A stretch of 64,000 bases of DNA. It comes from Phaeacidiphilus oryzae TH49 (GTDB lineage: Bacteria; Actinomycetota; Actinomycetes; Streptomycetales; Streptomycetaceae). Below the pieces are notes generated by a model. It worked only from the letters and a program-made list of their open reading frames with translations, was not told the origin of the DNA and made no database searches. Location of the stretch: assembly GCF_000744815.1 (NCBI RefSeq), contig NZ_JQMQ01000005.1, forward strand, positions 5,041,801 through 5,105,800. The letters are read 5' to 3'. The position numbers and the translations under genes are program-made. Positions 37,338 to 45,884 of this stretch are shown here, piece after piece (position 1 is the first letter of the stretch; each line of letters begins with the position of its first letter).

Positions 37338-40034
37338 GTGGACGTGGAACGGAGCGAGGCGGCCGTCGCGCTGCTGGAGCGCGAGACCGAGCTGGGCACG
37401 ATCCGGGAGTCCCTGGCGGCTCTCGCCTCGGGTTCGGCCGCCGGCCGGCTGCTGGTGTTCACCGGCGGCGCCGGACTCGGCAAGACCCGGCTGCTGGGCG
37501 AGCTCCGCAGGTCCGCGGCCGACACCGGCTGCACGGTGCTCTCCGCCCGCGGCGGCGAGCAGGAGCAGCGGCTCGCCTTCCATGTGGTGCGCAGCCTGCT
37601 GCAACCGCTGCTGGCCGCGGCCGGGGAGGCGGAACGCCGTGCCCTGCTGGGCAGTTGGTACGACATCGTCGGCCCCGCGGTGGGGCTCGGCCCGGCCCTC
37701 GCGGTGGTGGGCGGCACCGGTTCCGCGGCCGTCGCCGCCCCCGACCCGCAGGGCGTCCGGGACGGCCTGGACTGGGTCTTCACCAACCTCGCGGTGAGCC
37801 GCGGCCCGCTGCTGGTGATCGTGGACGACGCCCACTGGGCCGACGCCCACTCGCTCGCCTGGCTGGCCGCCTTCGCCTCCCGGGTGGAGGGCCTGCCGCT
37901 GATGCTGGCCGTCGCCTACCGCCCGGACGAACTCCCGGCGGAGGCCGAGGCCTTCCGCGAGATGGACCGGCGCAACGGCATCCGGCCGCTGCCGCTCTCC
38001 GAGCTCACCCCGGACGCGGTGGCCGCGCTGGTCCGGCGGGTGATGGGGGAGGAGGCCGAGGCCTCCTTCTGCCGCGAGGTGTGGGCGGTCACCGGCGGCA
38101 ACCCCTTCGAGACCGTCGAGCTGGTGGTCAAGGCGCAGAGCCGGGGGATCGCCCCGGTGGCGCGGTCCTGCCCGCTGCTGCGCGGAATCGGTGCGGCGGT
38201 CAAGGGCCAGGGGATGGTCTCCCGGCTGCAGCGGCTCGGCGCCGCCGCGGTCCGGCTGGCCTGGTCGGTCGCCGTCCTCGGCATCGACACCCCGCTCACC
38301 CTGGCCGGCGAGGTCGCCGCGCTCACCCCGGAGGAGGCCGAGGACGCGGCGGAACGGCTCCGCGGCGCCCGCATCCTGACCGGGGCCAGGGTGCTGGAGT
38401 ACGTCCACCCGCTGCTCGCCACCGCGGTGTACCGGTCCATGCCGTCCGGAGTGCGCACCGCCATGCACGGCCGCGCGGCCTGGGCCGTGCTGGAGAGCGG
38501 CGGCGGCCCCATGCAGGCCGCCCGCCACCTGCTGGAGACCAGACCGGACGGGGACCCCACGGTGGTCGCCCAGCTGCGCGCCGCGGCCTCCCTCTTCATG
38601 CAGGCCGGCGCGCCCGAGTCGGCCCAGAGCTGCCTGGCCCGCGCGCTGCGCGAGCCGCCGGCCGACCAGGAGCGGGCCGAGGTGCTCTACGAGCTCGGCT
38701 GCTCCACCCTCCTCTACGACCCGGCGGCCACCGCCAACCAGCTGCGCATCGCTCTGGAGCAGCCCGGGCTGCCGCAGCGGCTGCGCGAGGACATCGTGGT
38801 CCGCTACGCCCAGGCGCTCGCCCACAGCGACCACCTGACCGAGGCGGCCGAGGCCATCGCCGAGGAGACCCATCGCGCCGAGAGCGCCCGCACCCGGCTG
38901 CGCCTCCAGGTGTGGAACTTCATGTGGGGCGCCTTCGACGCCCACGAGCCCGACTCGCCGGCCCGCTCCCGGCGGCTGGCCGCGCTCGCCGAGCGGATCG
39001 CGGCGGGCGCCGACCGCGGCGCCCCGGCGCACTCCGGCCTCGCCGGCGCCTACCTGCTGGGCCTGCGCGCCTGGGACGCCGTGGTCCGCGGCGAGCCGTC
39101 CAGGACCGCGCTGCGCTACTCCCGGCTGGCCCTGGCCGACGGGCTGAGCTGGACCGAGCAGGACTGGTCCTTCGAGATCCCGGTGCTGGTCGCGCTGAGC
39201 CAGATGTACTGCGACCTCCCGGACCGGGCGGAAGAGCTCTTCGCGGACGGCATCGCCGAGTTCGAGGAGGCCGGCTGGCGCGGCGCCCATCTCGCCTTCG
39301 GGCACACCATCCTGGGCCTGATCCGCTACCGCCGCGGCCGGCTCGCGGACGCCGAGAGCTCCGCCCGCTCCGGGCTCGAACTGGCCCAGCGGGTGGGCGC
39401 GCGGGTCCCGGTGCACTGGTACGCGGTGGGCACCCTGATCCAGATCCTGCTGGCCCGGGGCCGTACCGCGGAGGCCGCCGGGCTGGCCGAGCGCCACGGC
39501 TTCCAGGCGCCCTACTCCCGAGCGGTGACCTTCCCGGACTCGCAGGCGGTCCGCGGGCAGCTGCTGCTGGCCACCGGCGACGTGGCCGGGGCGATCCGCG
39601 AACTGGCGGAGGCCGGGGCCCGGCTGGACTCCCGCGCGATGCTCAACCCGGCCTGGTGCCCCTGGCTGCCGACGCTGGCCGAGGCGCACGCCGCGGCCGG
39701 CACGCGGGACCGCGCCCGTGAGCTCGCCGACGAGGCGGTCGCCCGCGCGATCCGCTTCGGCACCTCCTCCGCCCACGGCGCGGCGCTGCGGGTCCGCGCG
39801 GGGCTGGAGGAGGGGACGCGGCGGGTGGAGCTCCTGGACCAGGCGGTCGGCCTGCTGGCCGCGTCCCCCGCGGCCTACGAGCACGCCTGCGCGGTCACCG
39901 ACCTCGCCGAGGCGCTCGCCGCGGAGGGCCTGCGCCGGCCGGCCGAGGAGCAGTACCGCAAGGCCCTCCAGCTGGCCCGCGGGTGCGACGCCGACCCCCT
40001 CACCAGCAGAGCCTCCCGCGCCCTCGCGGGCTGA
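37338..40034 (+). CDS. Large STAND-type NTPase with helical repeats, lacking a LuxR DNA-binding domain
   Basis: 898 residues from the GTG at 37338, which has GAGGGG upstream; the frame extends further upstream but without natural protein sequence. P-loop FTGGAGLGKTR at about 41-51, Walker B LLVIVDDAHWAD, then alpha-helical TPR/MalT-like repeats to the end (RKALQLARGCDADPLTSRASRALAG). It has the build of LAL/MalT-type regulators but stops before any helix-turn-helix. It may work as a signalling ATPase with a separate output protein, or it may have lost the domain. Stands alone, divergent from the DUF3097 gene. Confidence 0.8.
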   Translation: MDVERSEAAVALLERETELGTIRESLAALASGSAAGRLLVFTGGAGLGKTRLLGELRRSAADTGCTVLSARGGEQEQRLAFHVVRSLLQPLLAAAGEAERRALLGSWYDIVGPAVGLGPALAVVGGTGSAAVAAPDPQGVRDGLDWVFTNLAVSRGPLLVIVDDAHWADAHSLAWLAAFASRVEGLPLMLAVAYRPDELPAEAEAFREMDRRNGIRPLPLSELTPDAVAALVRRVMGEEAEASFCREVWAVTGGNPFETVELVVKAQSRGIAPVARSCPLLRGIGAAVKGQGMVSRLQRLGAAAVRLAWSVAVLGIDTPLTLAGEVAALTPEEAEDAAERLRGARILTGARVLEYVHPLLATAVYRSMPSGVRTAMHGRAAWAVLESGGGPMQAARHLLETRPDGDPTVVAQLRAAASLFMQAGAPESAQSCLARALREPPADQERAEVLYELGCSTLLYDPAATANQLRIALEQPGLPQRLREDIVVRYAQALAHSDHLTEAAEAIAEETHRAESARTRLRLQVWNFMWGAFDAHEPDSPARSRRLAALAERIAAGADRGAPAHSGLAGAYLLGLRAWDAVVRGEPSRTALRYSRLALADGLSWTEQDWSFEIPVLVALSQMYCDLPDRAEELFADGIAEFEEAGWRGAHLAFGHTILGLIRYRRGRLADAESSARSGLELAQRVGARVPVHWYAVGTLIQILLARGRTAEAAGLAERHGFQAPYSRAVTFPDSQAVRGQLLLATGDVAGAIRELAEAGARLDSRAMLNPAWCPWLPTLAEAHAAAGTRDRARELADEAVARAIRFGTSSAHGAALRVRAGLEEGTRRVELLDQAVGLLAASPAAYEHACAVTDLAEALAAEGLRRPAEEQYRKALQLARGCDADPLTSRASRALAG

Positions 40035-40088
40035 GCGCCGGCCCGGGGGAGGCCGAAGGGCGAGTCCGGAGTGCGAGGTCGGGAGGGG

Positions 40089-40664
40089 CTACAGCCCCGG
40101 GGCGCCCCAGACCGGGAACCAGCGGCCGAGGTCCTGCTCGACCTTGAGGTCGTTGCCGATCATGGCCTTGATCTGGAGTTCCAGGGCGTTGTTGCGCTTC
40201 TCGCCGCCGGACTTCGCGGGCGCGAACGGGTAGAAGGTGCCGCGCTTGTAGAGGTAGACCAGCGCGAGCTTCTGCCCCTCGGCGTTCTGGAAGGCGACCA
40301 GCGAGCAGAGCAGCTGCGGCCCGAACCCGTTGTCCTGGAGCGCGGTGTTCACCGCGTGGACGTCGTTGACCAGCGAGACCAGGTCGTCGGCCGGCTGCCG
40401 GGAGAGCAGCCAGGTGTAGCCGTAGGAGTCCCGGCTGATCTCCACCGGGTGGCCCTGGTCGGCGTTGAGCAGCGCCTCGACGTCGCTCTGCACCTGGGCG
40501 AACGCCCCGCCCTCGGCGGCCGCGAAGCAGACCGAGCCGAGGCCGGTCGGCTTGAAGCCGGCCGCCGCCTCCAGGGTGATCGCGGCGGAGGGGAGTCCGA
40601 AGAGCTGGTCCAGATCGGGTTTGACCGGCTTGGTGCGGCCGAGGAGGGTGTCCAGGAATCCCAT
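40089..40664 (-). CDS. pspAB: PspA-associated protein PspAB
   Basis: 191 residues, soluble, beginning MGFLDTLLGRTKPVKPDLDQLFGLPSA, the typical PspAB start, with YLYKRGTFYPFAP near the C-terminus. The family occurs next to PspA or HtpX in actinobacteria and is thought to take part in membrane-stress response. It lies nine bases downstream of htpX on the same strand, so both are co-transcribed; pspA itself is not in the window. Confidence 0.88.
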   Translation of the reverse strand: MGFLDTLLGRTKPVKPDLDQLFGLPSAAITLEAAAGFKPTGLGSVCFAAAEGGAFAQVQSDVEALLNADQGHPVEISRDSYGYTWLLSRQPADDLVSLVNDVHAVNTALQDNGFGPQLLCSLVAFQNAEGQKLALVYLYKRGTFYPFAPAKSGGEKRNNALELQIKAMIGNDLKVEQDLGRWFPVWGAPGL

Positions 40665-40673
40665 GGCTCTCGG

Positions 40674-41606
40674 TCAGCCCCTTCCGAGCTGGGCGGAGAT
40701 GCGGCCGAGCTGCTCCAGCCGCTGCTCCAGGGACGGGTGGGTGGAGAGGAGGTTGCTCGCCGTCTCGCGGGCCTTGAAGGCCGGCGCGAAGTAGAAGGCG
40801 TTGAACGGCTCGGCCTGGCGGAGGTCCTGGGTGGGGATGGCGCCCATCGCCCCGGTGACCTTGGTCAGCGCGGAGGCCAGCGCGGACGGCCGCCCGGTGA
40901 GGAGCGCGGCCGAGCGGTCCGCGGAGAGCTCGCGGTAGCGGGAGAGCATCCGGGTCAGCAGGAAGCTGATCGCGTAGACGACCACGCTGAACAGGATGAC
41001 CACCAGCAGGACCAGGCCCTCGTTGCGGTCGTCGTCGTCGTCCCGGCCGCCGAAGCCGCCCCAGAAGCCCATCTCGATGCCGATCCGGGTGATGAAGCCG
41101 GCCATCACGCCCAGGAATCCGGCGATCGTCATGACCGCGACGTCCTTGTGCGCGACATGCGAGAGCTCGTGGGCGAGGACGCCCTCCAGTTCGTCGGTCT
41201 CCAGCCGGCGGAGCAGTCCGGTGGTGGCGCAGACCACCGCGTTCTTCTGGTTGCGGCCGGTGGCGAAGGCGTTCGGCACGTCGGTCTCGGCGACGCAGAC
41301 CTTCGGCTTGGGCATGTCGGCCAGAGCACACAGCCGGTCCACCACGCCATGGAGTTCGGGGAACTGCTCCGGGGAGACCTCCTTGGCCCCCATGCTGAAG
41401 GCGGCGATCCTGCCGCTGAACCAGAACTGCAGAATGAAGAGGCCGCCTGCGATGACGACCACGATCGGCCATGCTCCCCGAAGGAGCACGATGAGCGCTC
41501 CGACGAAGACCACGTAGAGCAGCCCGATCAGGAACATGGTGCTCACCATGCGCGTGGTGAGACCGCGGTCCGGAGCGAATCGGGTCTTGGTCGGCGTACT
41601 GCTCAT
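40674..41606 (-). CDS. htpX: Zinc metalloprotease HtpX
   Basis: 310 residues. M48 membrane peptidase that removes damaged membrane proteins. Two N-terminal membrane segments (about 20-60), catalytic HELSH in LEGVLAHELSHVAHKD, two further hydrophobic segments and the third zinc ligand Glu in RELSADRSA. An Asp/Arg/Asn-rich loop (GGRDDDDDRNEG) separates the last two membrane segments. The ATG at 41606 follows GAGGAGAAGGG. First gene of the htpX-pspAB pair and divergent from the CIRCE-controlled hrcA operon, in keeping with a stress role. Confidence 0.95.
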   Translation of the reverse strand: MSSTPTKTRFAPDRGLTTRMVSTMFLIGLLYVVFVGALIVLLRGAWPIVVVIAGGLFILQFWFSGRIAAFSMGAKEVSPEQFPELHGVVDRLCALADMPKPKVCVAETDVPNAFATGRNQKNAVVCATTGLLRRLETDELEGVLAHELSHVAHKDVAVMTIAGFLGVMAGFITRIGIEMGFWGGFGGRDDDDDRNEGLVLLVVILFSVVVYAISFLLTRMLSRYRELSADRSAALLTGRPSALASALTKVTGAMGAIPTQDLRQAEPFNAFYFAPAFKARETASNLLSTHPSLEQRLEQLGRISAQLGRG

Positions 41607-41730
41607 GGGCCCTTCTCCTCGTCGGGGCGATCGGCGATGCGGATGGTCACACACCCCACCTAGGGGACGTCCGAAGGCCCCCGGTCGTTCCTGTCAGCAG
41701 GTCGTTGGTCCTAGACTGGCGGGTACCGTA

Positions 41731-41757
41731 CTGGCACTCAGCCTTCCAGAGTGCCAG
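41731..41757 (+). promoter_or_regulatory. CIRCE operator (HrcA-binding site)
   Basis: CTGGCACTC-N9-GAGTGCCAG is a perfect inverted repeat close to the CIRCE consensus TTAGCACTC-N9-GAGTGCTAA; one more pair extends it on each side. It lies about 33 bases before the hrcA ATG and just downstream of a TAGACT -10 candidate (41712-41717), so bound HrcA would block transcription: autoregulation. Confidence 0.93.
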
Positions 41758-41789
41758 TCGGAACGCCAGGACCGTAGGAGGTGGGTGCC

Positions 41790-42806
41790 ATGCTGGACGA
41801 ACGGAAGCTCGCCGTGCTGCGTGCCATCGTCCAGGACTACGTCGGTACGGAGGAGCCGGTGGGGTCCAAGGCCCTGGTGGAGCGGCACAGCCTGGGTGTC
41901 TCGCCGGCCACGGTGCGCAACGACATGGCCGCCCTGGAGGAGGACGGTTACATCGCCCAGCCGCACACCAGCGCGGGCCGGGTGCCCACCGACAAGGGGT
42001 ACCGCCTCTTCGTGGACCGGCTCGCCGAGGTCAAGCCGCTCTCCCAGCCGGAGCGCCGGGCGATCCACCAGTTCCTGGACGCCGCCGTCGACCTCGACGA
42101 CGTCGTCTCCCGCACCGTGCGGCTGCTGGCCACGCTGACCCGCCAGGTCGCGGTGGTGCAGTACCCCTCGCTGACCCGTTCGACGGTTCGCCATATCGAG
42201 TTGCTCCAGCTCGCCCCCGCGCGGCTGATGCTGGTGCTGATCACCGACACCGGCCGGGTCGAGCAGCGGCTGATCGACTGCCCGGCGCCGGTCGGCGAGA
42301 TGGTGGTCGCGGACCTCCGCGCCCGGCTCAACGCCAAGGTCGGCGGCCAGCGCTTCGCCCAGGTGCCCAGGCTGGTGCTGGACCTTCCGGAGGCGTTCGA
42401 GCGGGACGACCGGCCGATCGTCACCACGGTCCTGGCGACCCTGTTCGAGACGCTGGCCGAGCAGACCGAGGAGCGGGTGATGCTCGGCGGCACGGCGAAC
42501 CTGACCCGCTTCGCCCACGACTTCCCGCGCACCATCGCGCCGGTGCTGGAGGCGCTGGAGGAGCAGGTGGTGCTGCTCCGGCTGCTCGGGGAGACGGGCG
42601 ACTCCGAAGTGTCCGTCCGGATCGGCCACGAGAACGCCTATGAGGGACTCAATTCCACGTCGGTGGTCTCGGTGGGCTACGGTTCGGGCGACGAGTCCGT
42701 CGCGAAACTGGGGGTGGTCGGACCCACCCGGATGGACTACCCGGGCACCATGGGCGCGGTACGGGCGGTGGCCCGTTACGTCGGCCAGATCCTGGCGGCG
42801 TCGTGA
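41790..42806 (+). CDS. hrcA: Heat-inducible transcription repressor HrcA
   Basis: 338 residues. N-terminal winged helix ([37 protein letters not shown]) with the conserved [16 protein letters not shown] strand, then the GAF-like and dimerisation domain ending in [11 protein letters not shown]...[15 protein letters not shown]. It represses chaperone genes through CIRCE. I choose the ATG at 41790 (AGGAGG seven bases upstream) over a GTG three codons earlier. A CIRCE copy sits in its own leader. Followed by dnaJ 77 bases downstream. Confidence 0.97.
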   Translation: MLDERKLAVLRAIVQDYVGTEEPVGSKALVERHSLGVSPATVRNDMAALEEDGYIAQPHTSAGRVPTDKGYRLFVDRLAEVKPLSQPERRAIHQFLDAAVDLDDVVSRTVRLLATLTRQVAVVQYPSLTRSTVRHIELLQLAPARLMLVLITDTGRVEQRLIDCPAPVGEMVVADLRARLNAKVGGQRFAQVPRLVLDLPEAFERDDRPIVTTVLATLFETLAEQTEERVMLGGTANLTRFAHDFPRTIAPVLEALEEQVVLLRLLGETGDSEVSVRIGHENAYEGLNSTSVVSVGYGSGDESVAKLGVVGPTRMDYPGTMGAVRAVARYVGQILAAS

Positions 42807-42883
42807 TGGCGGGGCCGGAGGCGGACAGGCGCAGCCGAGCTGAGTACAGCGTCCCATCGAGATTCCAAGCGGAGCATTGAGAA

Positions 42884-44017
42884 GTGGCCACGGACTACTA
42901 CGCGGTTCTCGGCGTCCGGAAGGACGCGAGCCAGGACGAGATCAAGAAGGCATTCCGCCGCCTGGCCCGCGAACTGCACCCGGACGTCAATCCAGATCCC
43001 AAGACGCAGGAGCGCTTCAAGGAGATCAACGCCGCGTACGAGGTCCTCTCGGACCCGCAGAAGCGCCAGATGTACGACCTGGGCGGCGATCCTCTCTCCA
43101 ACGGCGGCGGCGCCGGCGGCTTCGGGCAGGGCGCCGGCTTCGGGTTCAGCGACATCATGGACGCCTTCTTCGGCGCGGCCGGCGGCCAGCGCGGACCGCG
43201 CTCGCGGACCCGGCGCGGCCAGGACGCCATGATCCGCATCGACATCTCGCTCAACGAGGCGGCCTTCGGCACCACCAAGGACATCCAGGTGGACACCGCC
43301 GTCGTCTGCTCCACCTGCAACGGCGAGGGCGCGGCCCCCGGCACCAGCCCGCAGACCTGCGACATGTGCCGCGGCCGCGGTGAGGTCTCCCAGGTCACCC
43401 GCTCGTTCCTGGGCCAGGTCATGACCTCCCGGCCCTGCCCGCAGTGCCAGGGCTTCGGCACCGTCGTGCCCACCCCCTGCCCGGAGTGCGCCGGCGACGG
43501 ACGGGTGCGCGCCCGCCGCACCCTCACGGTCAAGATCCCGGCCGGTGTGGACAACGGCACCCGGATCCAGCTGGCCGGCGAGGGCGAGGTCGGCCCCGGC
43601 GGCGGCCCGGCCGGCGACCTCTACGTCGAGGTCTCGGAGAACGCCCACCCGATCTTCCAGCGCCGGGGCGACGACCTCCACTGCACGGTCACCCTGCCGA
43701 TGACGGCGGCCGCGCTGGGCACCAAGGTGCCGCTGGAGACCCTGGACGGCCCGGAGGAGGTCGACATCCGGCCCGGTACCCAGTCCGGCCAGTCGATCCC
43801 GCTGCACAACCGGGGCATCACCCACCTGCGCGGCGGCGGCCGCGGCGACCTGATAGTGCATGTCGAGGTGCAGACCCCCAGCAAGCTGGACGCGGAGCAG
43901 GAGGAGCTGGTCCGCCGGCTCGCCCGGCTGCGCGGCGAGGAGCGGCCGAACGGCCACTTCGCGCCCGGCCAGCAGGGCCTGTTCTCCCGGCTGAAGGACG
44001 CCTTCAACGGGCGGTAG
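42884..44017 (+). CDS. dnaJ: Chaperone DnaJ (HrcA-linked, DnaJ2 type)
   Basis: 377 residues. Type I Hsp40: J domain with HPD in ELHPDVNPD, a Gly/Phe region (GGAGGFGQGAGFGFSDIMDAFFG), four CxxCxGxG-like zinc repeats (CSTCNGEG, CDMCRGRG, CPQCQGFG, CPECAGDG) and two C-terminal substrate-binding domains. It stimulates DnaK ATPase and delivers unfolded proteins. GTG start at 42884 with GGAG upstream. Part of the hrcA operon and so under CIRCE control; streptomycetes have a second dnaJ with dnaK elsewhere. Confidence 0.97.
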   Translation: MATDYYAVLGVRKDASQDEIKKAFRRLARELHPDVNPDPKTQERFKEINAAYEVLSDPQKRQMYDLGGDPLSNGGGAGGFGQGAGFGFSDIMDAFFGAAGGQRGPRSRTRRGQDAMIRIDISLNEAAFGTTKDIQVDTAVVCSTCNGEGAAPGTSPQTCDMCRGRGEVSQVTRSFLGQVMTSRPCPQCQGFGTVVPTPCPECAGDGRVRARRTLTVKIPAGVDNGTRIQLAGEGEVGPGGGPAGDLYVEVSENAHPIFQRRGDDLHCTVTLPMTAAALGTKVPLETLDGPEEVDIRPGTQSGQSIPLHNRGITHLRGGGRGDLIVHVEVQTPSKLDAEQEELVRRLARLRGEERPNGHFAPGQQGLFSRLKDAFNGR

Positions 44018-44074
44018 GCCGCACCGCCCCCCGATCTCCGCCGCCGTCACTCCGCACGTGGGAGCCGTACCGCC

Positions 44075-44824
44075 ATGACCGCACCGGTCTTCGTCGTTCC
44101 GTCCGAGAGCCTGGCGGGCGTCGCGCCCGGTGCGGTGGTGCGTCTCCACGGGCCGGAGGGGCGGCACGCGGTGTCGGTGAAGCGGCTCGCGCAGGGCGAG
44201 CGGCTGGTGCTGACGGACGGTCAGGGCACCGGGGCGGCCGGCACGGTGACCGCGGTCGAGGGCAAGGACCAGTTGGAGGTCCGGGTGGACGAGCCGCTCG
44301 CGGAGCCCGCCCCCGGGGTGCGGGTCACCGTGGTGCAGGCGCTGCCCAAGGGCGACCGTGGCGAGCTGGCCGTCGAGACCATGACCGAGGTCGGGGTGGA
44401 CGAGGTGGTGCCGTGGGCCGCCTCCCGCTGCATCACCCAGTGGCGCGGGGACCGGGGGGAGAAGGCGCTGGCCAAATGGCGCTCGGCGGCCCGGGAGGCG
44501 GGGAAGCAGTCCAGGCGGCTGCGGTTCCCCGAGGTCGGCGGACTGGCGACCACCCGTCAGGTCGCCACGCTGATCGCCGAGTCCGACTTCGCCGCGGTGC
44601 TCCACGAGGAGGGCGCCCGGCCGCTGGCCACCGAGCCGCTGCCGGAGAGCGGGCGGATCCTCCTGGTGGTGGGCCCCGAGGGCGGGGTGGCCCCGGACGA
44701 GCTGGCGGCCTTCGCCGAGGCCGGTGCCGCCTCCTACCGGCTGGGCCGGTCGGTGCTGCGCACCTCCACCGCCGGGGTGGCGGCGGGGGCGCTGCTGATG
44801 GGGCGCACCGGGCGCTGGGGGTAG
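44075..44824 (+). CDS. rsmE: 16S rRNA (uracil(1498)-N(3))-methyltransferase
   Basis: 249 residues. SPOUT-family enzyme using S-adenosylmethionine to methylate U1498 of 16S rRNA. N-terminal PUA-like domain (GAVVRLHGPEGRHAVSVKRL) and C-terminal knot with VVGPEGGVAPDEL and RLGRSVLRTSTAGVAA, the diagnostic motifs. Located 57 bases after dnaJ in the same direction, as in many Gram-positive hrcA-dnaJ clusters. GGGAG ribosome site. Confidence 0.95.
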   Translation: MTAPVFVVPSESLAGVAPGAVVRLHGPEGRHAVSVKRLAQGERLVLTDGQGTGAAGTVTAVEGKDQLEVRVDEPLAEPAPGVRVTVVQALPKGDRGELAVETMTEVGVDEVVPWAASRCITQWRGDRGEKALAKWRSAAREAGKQSRRLRFPEVGGLATTRQVATLIAESDFAAVLHEEGARPLATEPLPESGRILLVVGPEGGVAPDELAAFAEAGAASYRLGRSVLRTSTAGVAAGALLMGRTGRWG

Positions 44825-44868
44825 CCGCCGGGCGGTCGCGCGGGGCGCGGGCGGGTCCGGTCGCCCGG

Positions 44869-45729
44869 TCAGGCGCCGGCCTGGCGGAGCTCGGCGAGGA
44901 GGGCCCGTAGGGCCGCCGCGTCGGCGGTCTTGGCGTCCGCCGGCTTGGGGTGGGTACCGTCGGTGCGGTCCACCACCGAGAAGAGGGCGTAGCGGCCGTC
45001 CGCGGACTGGTCCGCGGTGCAACCGCCCTGCGCGCAGAAGGACTTGACCGTGCTGCCGTCGGCGTACGGGACGACCTCGCCGCCGGCCGGGGGCTTGGCC
45101 GCGGCGGCGCCGGCCGCGCCGGTCGGCAGGACGGCGACGGCCAGGCCGATCGCGCTGGTGCCGGAGGTGTAGGTGGCGCGCAGCAGGGAGGCGCAGCCCT
45201 CGCGGGTGAGGAGGGCGGCCAGCGCGGGGGTGACGCCCTGGTTGCACGGGCCGGAGGTGACCAGCCTGCGGTCGTAGGTGCGCGGGCCGACCACCATGGT
45301 GGCGGAGGAGAAGGCCTGCTGGGCGGTGACCGCCCCGGCCGCGGTGCCGGTGGTGCCGGCGCTGCCAGCCGTTCCGGTGCCCGCCCTCCCGGCGGCCGCG
45401 CCCGCCGCCGTGCCGCCCGAACGCGCCCGGGTGGCACCGGAGTTGCCGCCGGCGCCCGTCGTCGCCCCCGCGCCGGGGCGCTCCGCCGAGGCCGCGCCGG
45501 CCGGCAGGGCCGCGAGCCCGGCGGGGATGTGCGGTTTCATGGTCGGCACCGCCAGACCGATCCCGCCCGCGACGGCGACCCCGCCGATCACCGAGTACGC
45601 GATCATCGCCGTGCGGCGTCTGGACTCCGTCCGCCGGAGGTCCGCCGCGGCGGCCGCCGCCTCCGCCTGCTCCCGCTCGGGCTCCCGCCTGTAGTACGGC
45701 GGTAGCGGCTGGTAGTGCCCCTGGGACAT
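44869..45729 (-). CDS. Single-pass membrane protein with extracellular domain, unknown function
   Basis: 286 residues from the ATG at 45729 (GGGGAGG upstream). A cytosolic Tyr/Pro and Glu/Ala/Arg head of about 40 residues, one membrane segment (MIAYSVIGGVAVAGGIGLAV), an Ala/Gly/Thr-rich external linker, then a domain of about 150 residues with four Cys (GPCNQG, EGCASLL, SFCAQGGCTADQ), likely two disulfides, and a repeated YALFSVVDRTDG-type strand. Convergent with rsmE and divergent from the tricorn gene. I do not recognise the family; an envelope function is the most one can say. Confidence 0.78.
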   Translation of the reverse strand: MSQGHYQPLPPYYRREPEREQAEAAAAAADLRRTESRRRTAMIAYSVIGGVAVAGGIGLAVPTMKPHIPAGLAALPAGAASAERPGAGATTGAGGNSGATRARSGGTAAGAAAGRAGTGTAGSAGTTGTAAGAVTAQQAFSSATMVVGPRTYDRRLVTSGPCNQGVTPALAALLTREGCASLLRATYTSGTSAIGLAVAVLPTGAAGAAAAKPPAGGEVVPYADGSTVKSFCAQGGCTADQSADGRYALFSVVDRTDGTHPKPADAKTADAAALRALLAELRQAGA

Positions 45730-45871
45730 CGCATGCCTCCCCGTAGGCTGCCGTTGACGGAGTGCAAGGCTAGGCCATGTGCGGTGACGGGGGCGCACGG
45801 TGTCCGCGGCGAGCCCCCGGAGTTGCCTCTGGCAAACCCATAATTCGCTGCTCCGACTGATCGTCGGCGGC

Positions 45872-45877
45872 TAGGGT
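45872..45877 (+). promoter_or_regulatory. -10 box of leaderless tricorn protease promoter
   Basis: TAGGGT, then seven bases, then the GTG start at 45885. No ribosome binding site is present. Confidence 0.55.
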
Positions 45878-45884
45878 TGCCGGT

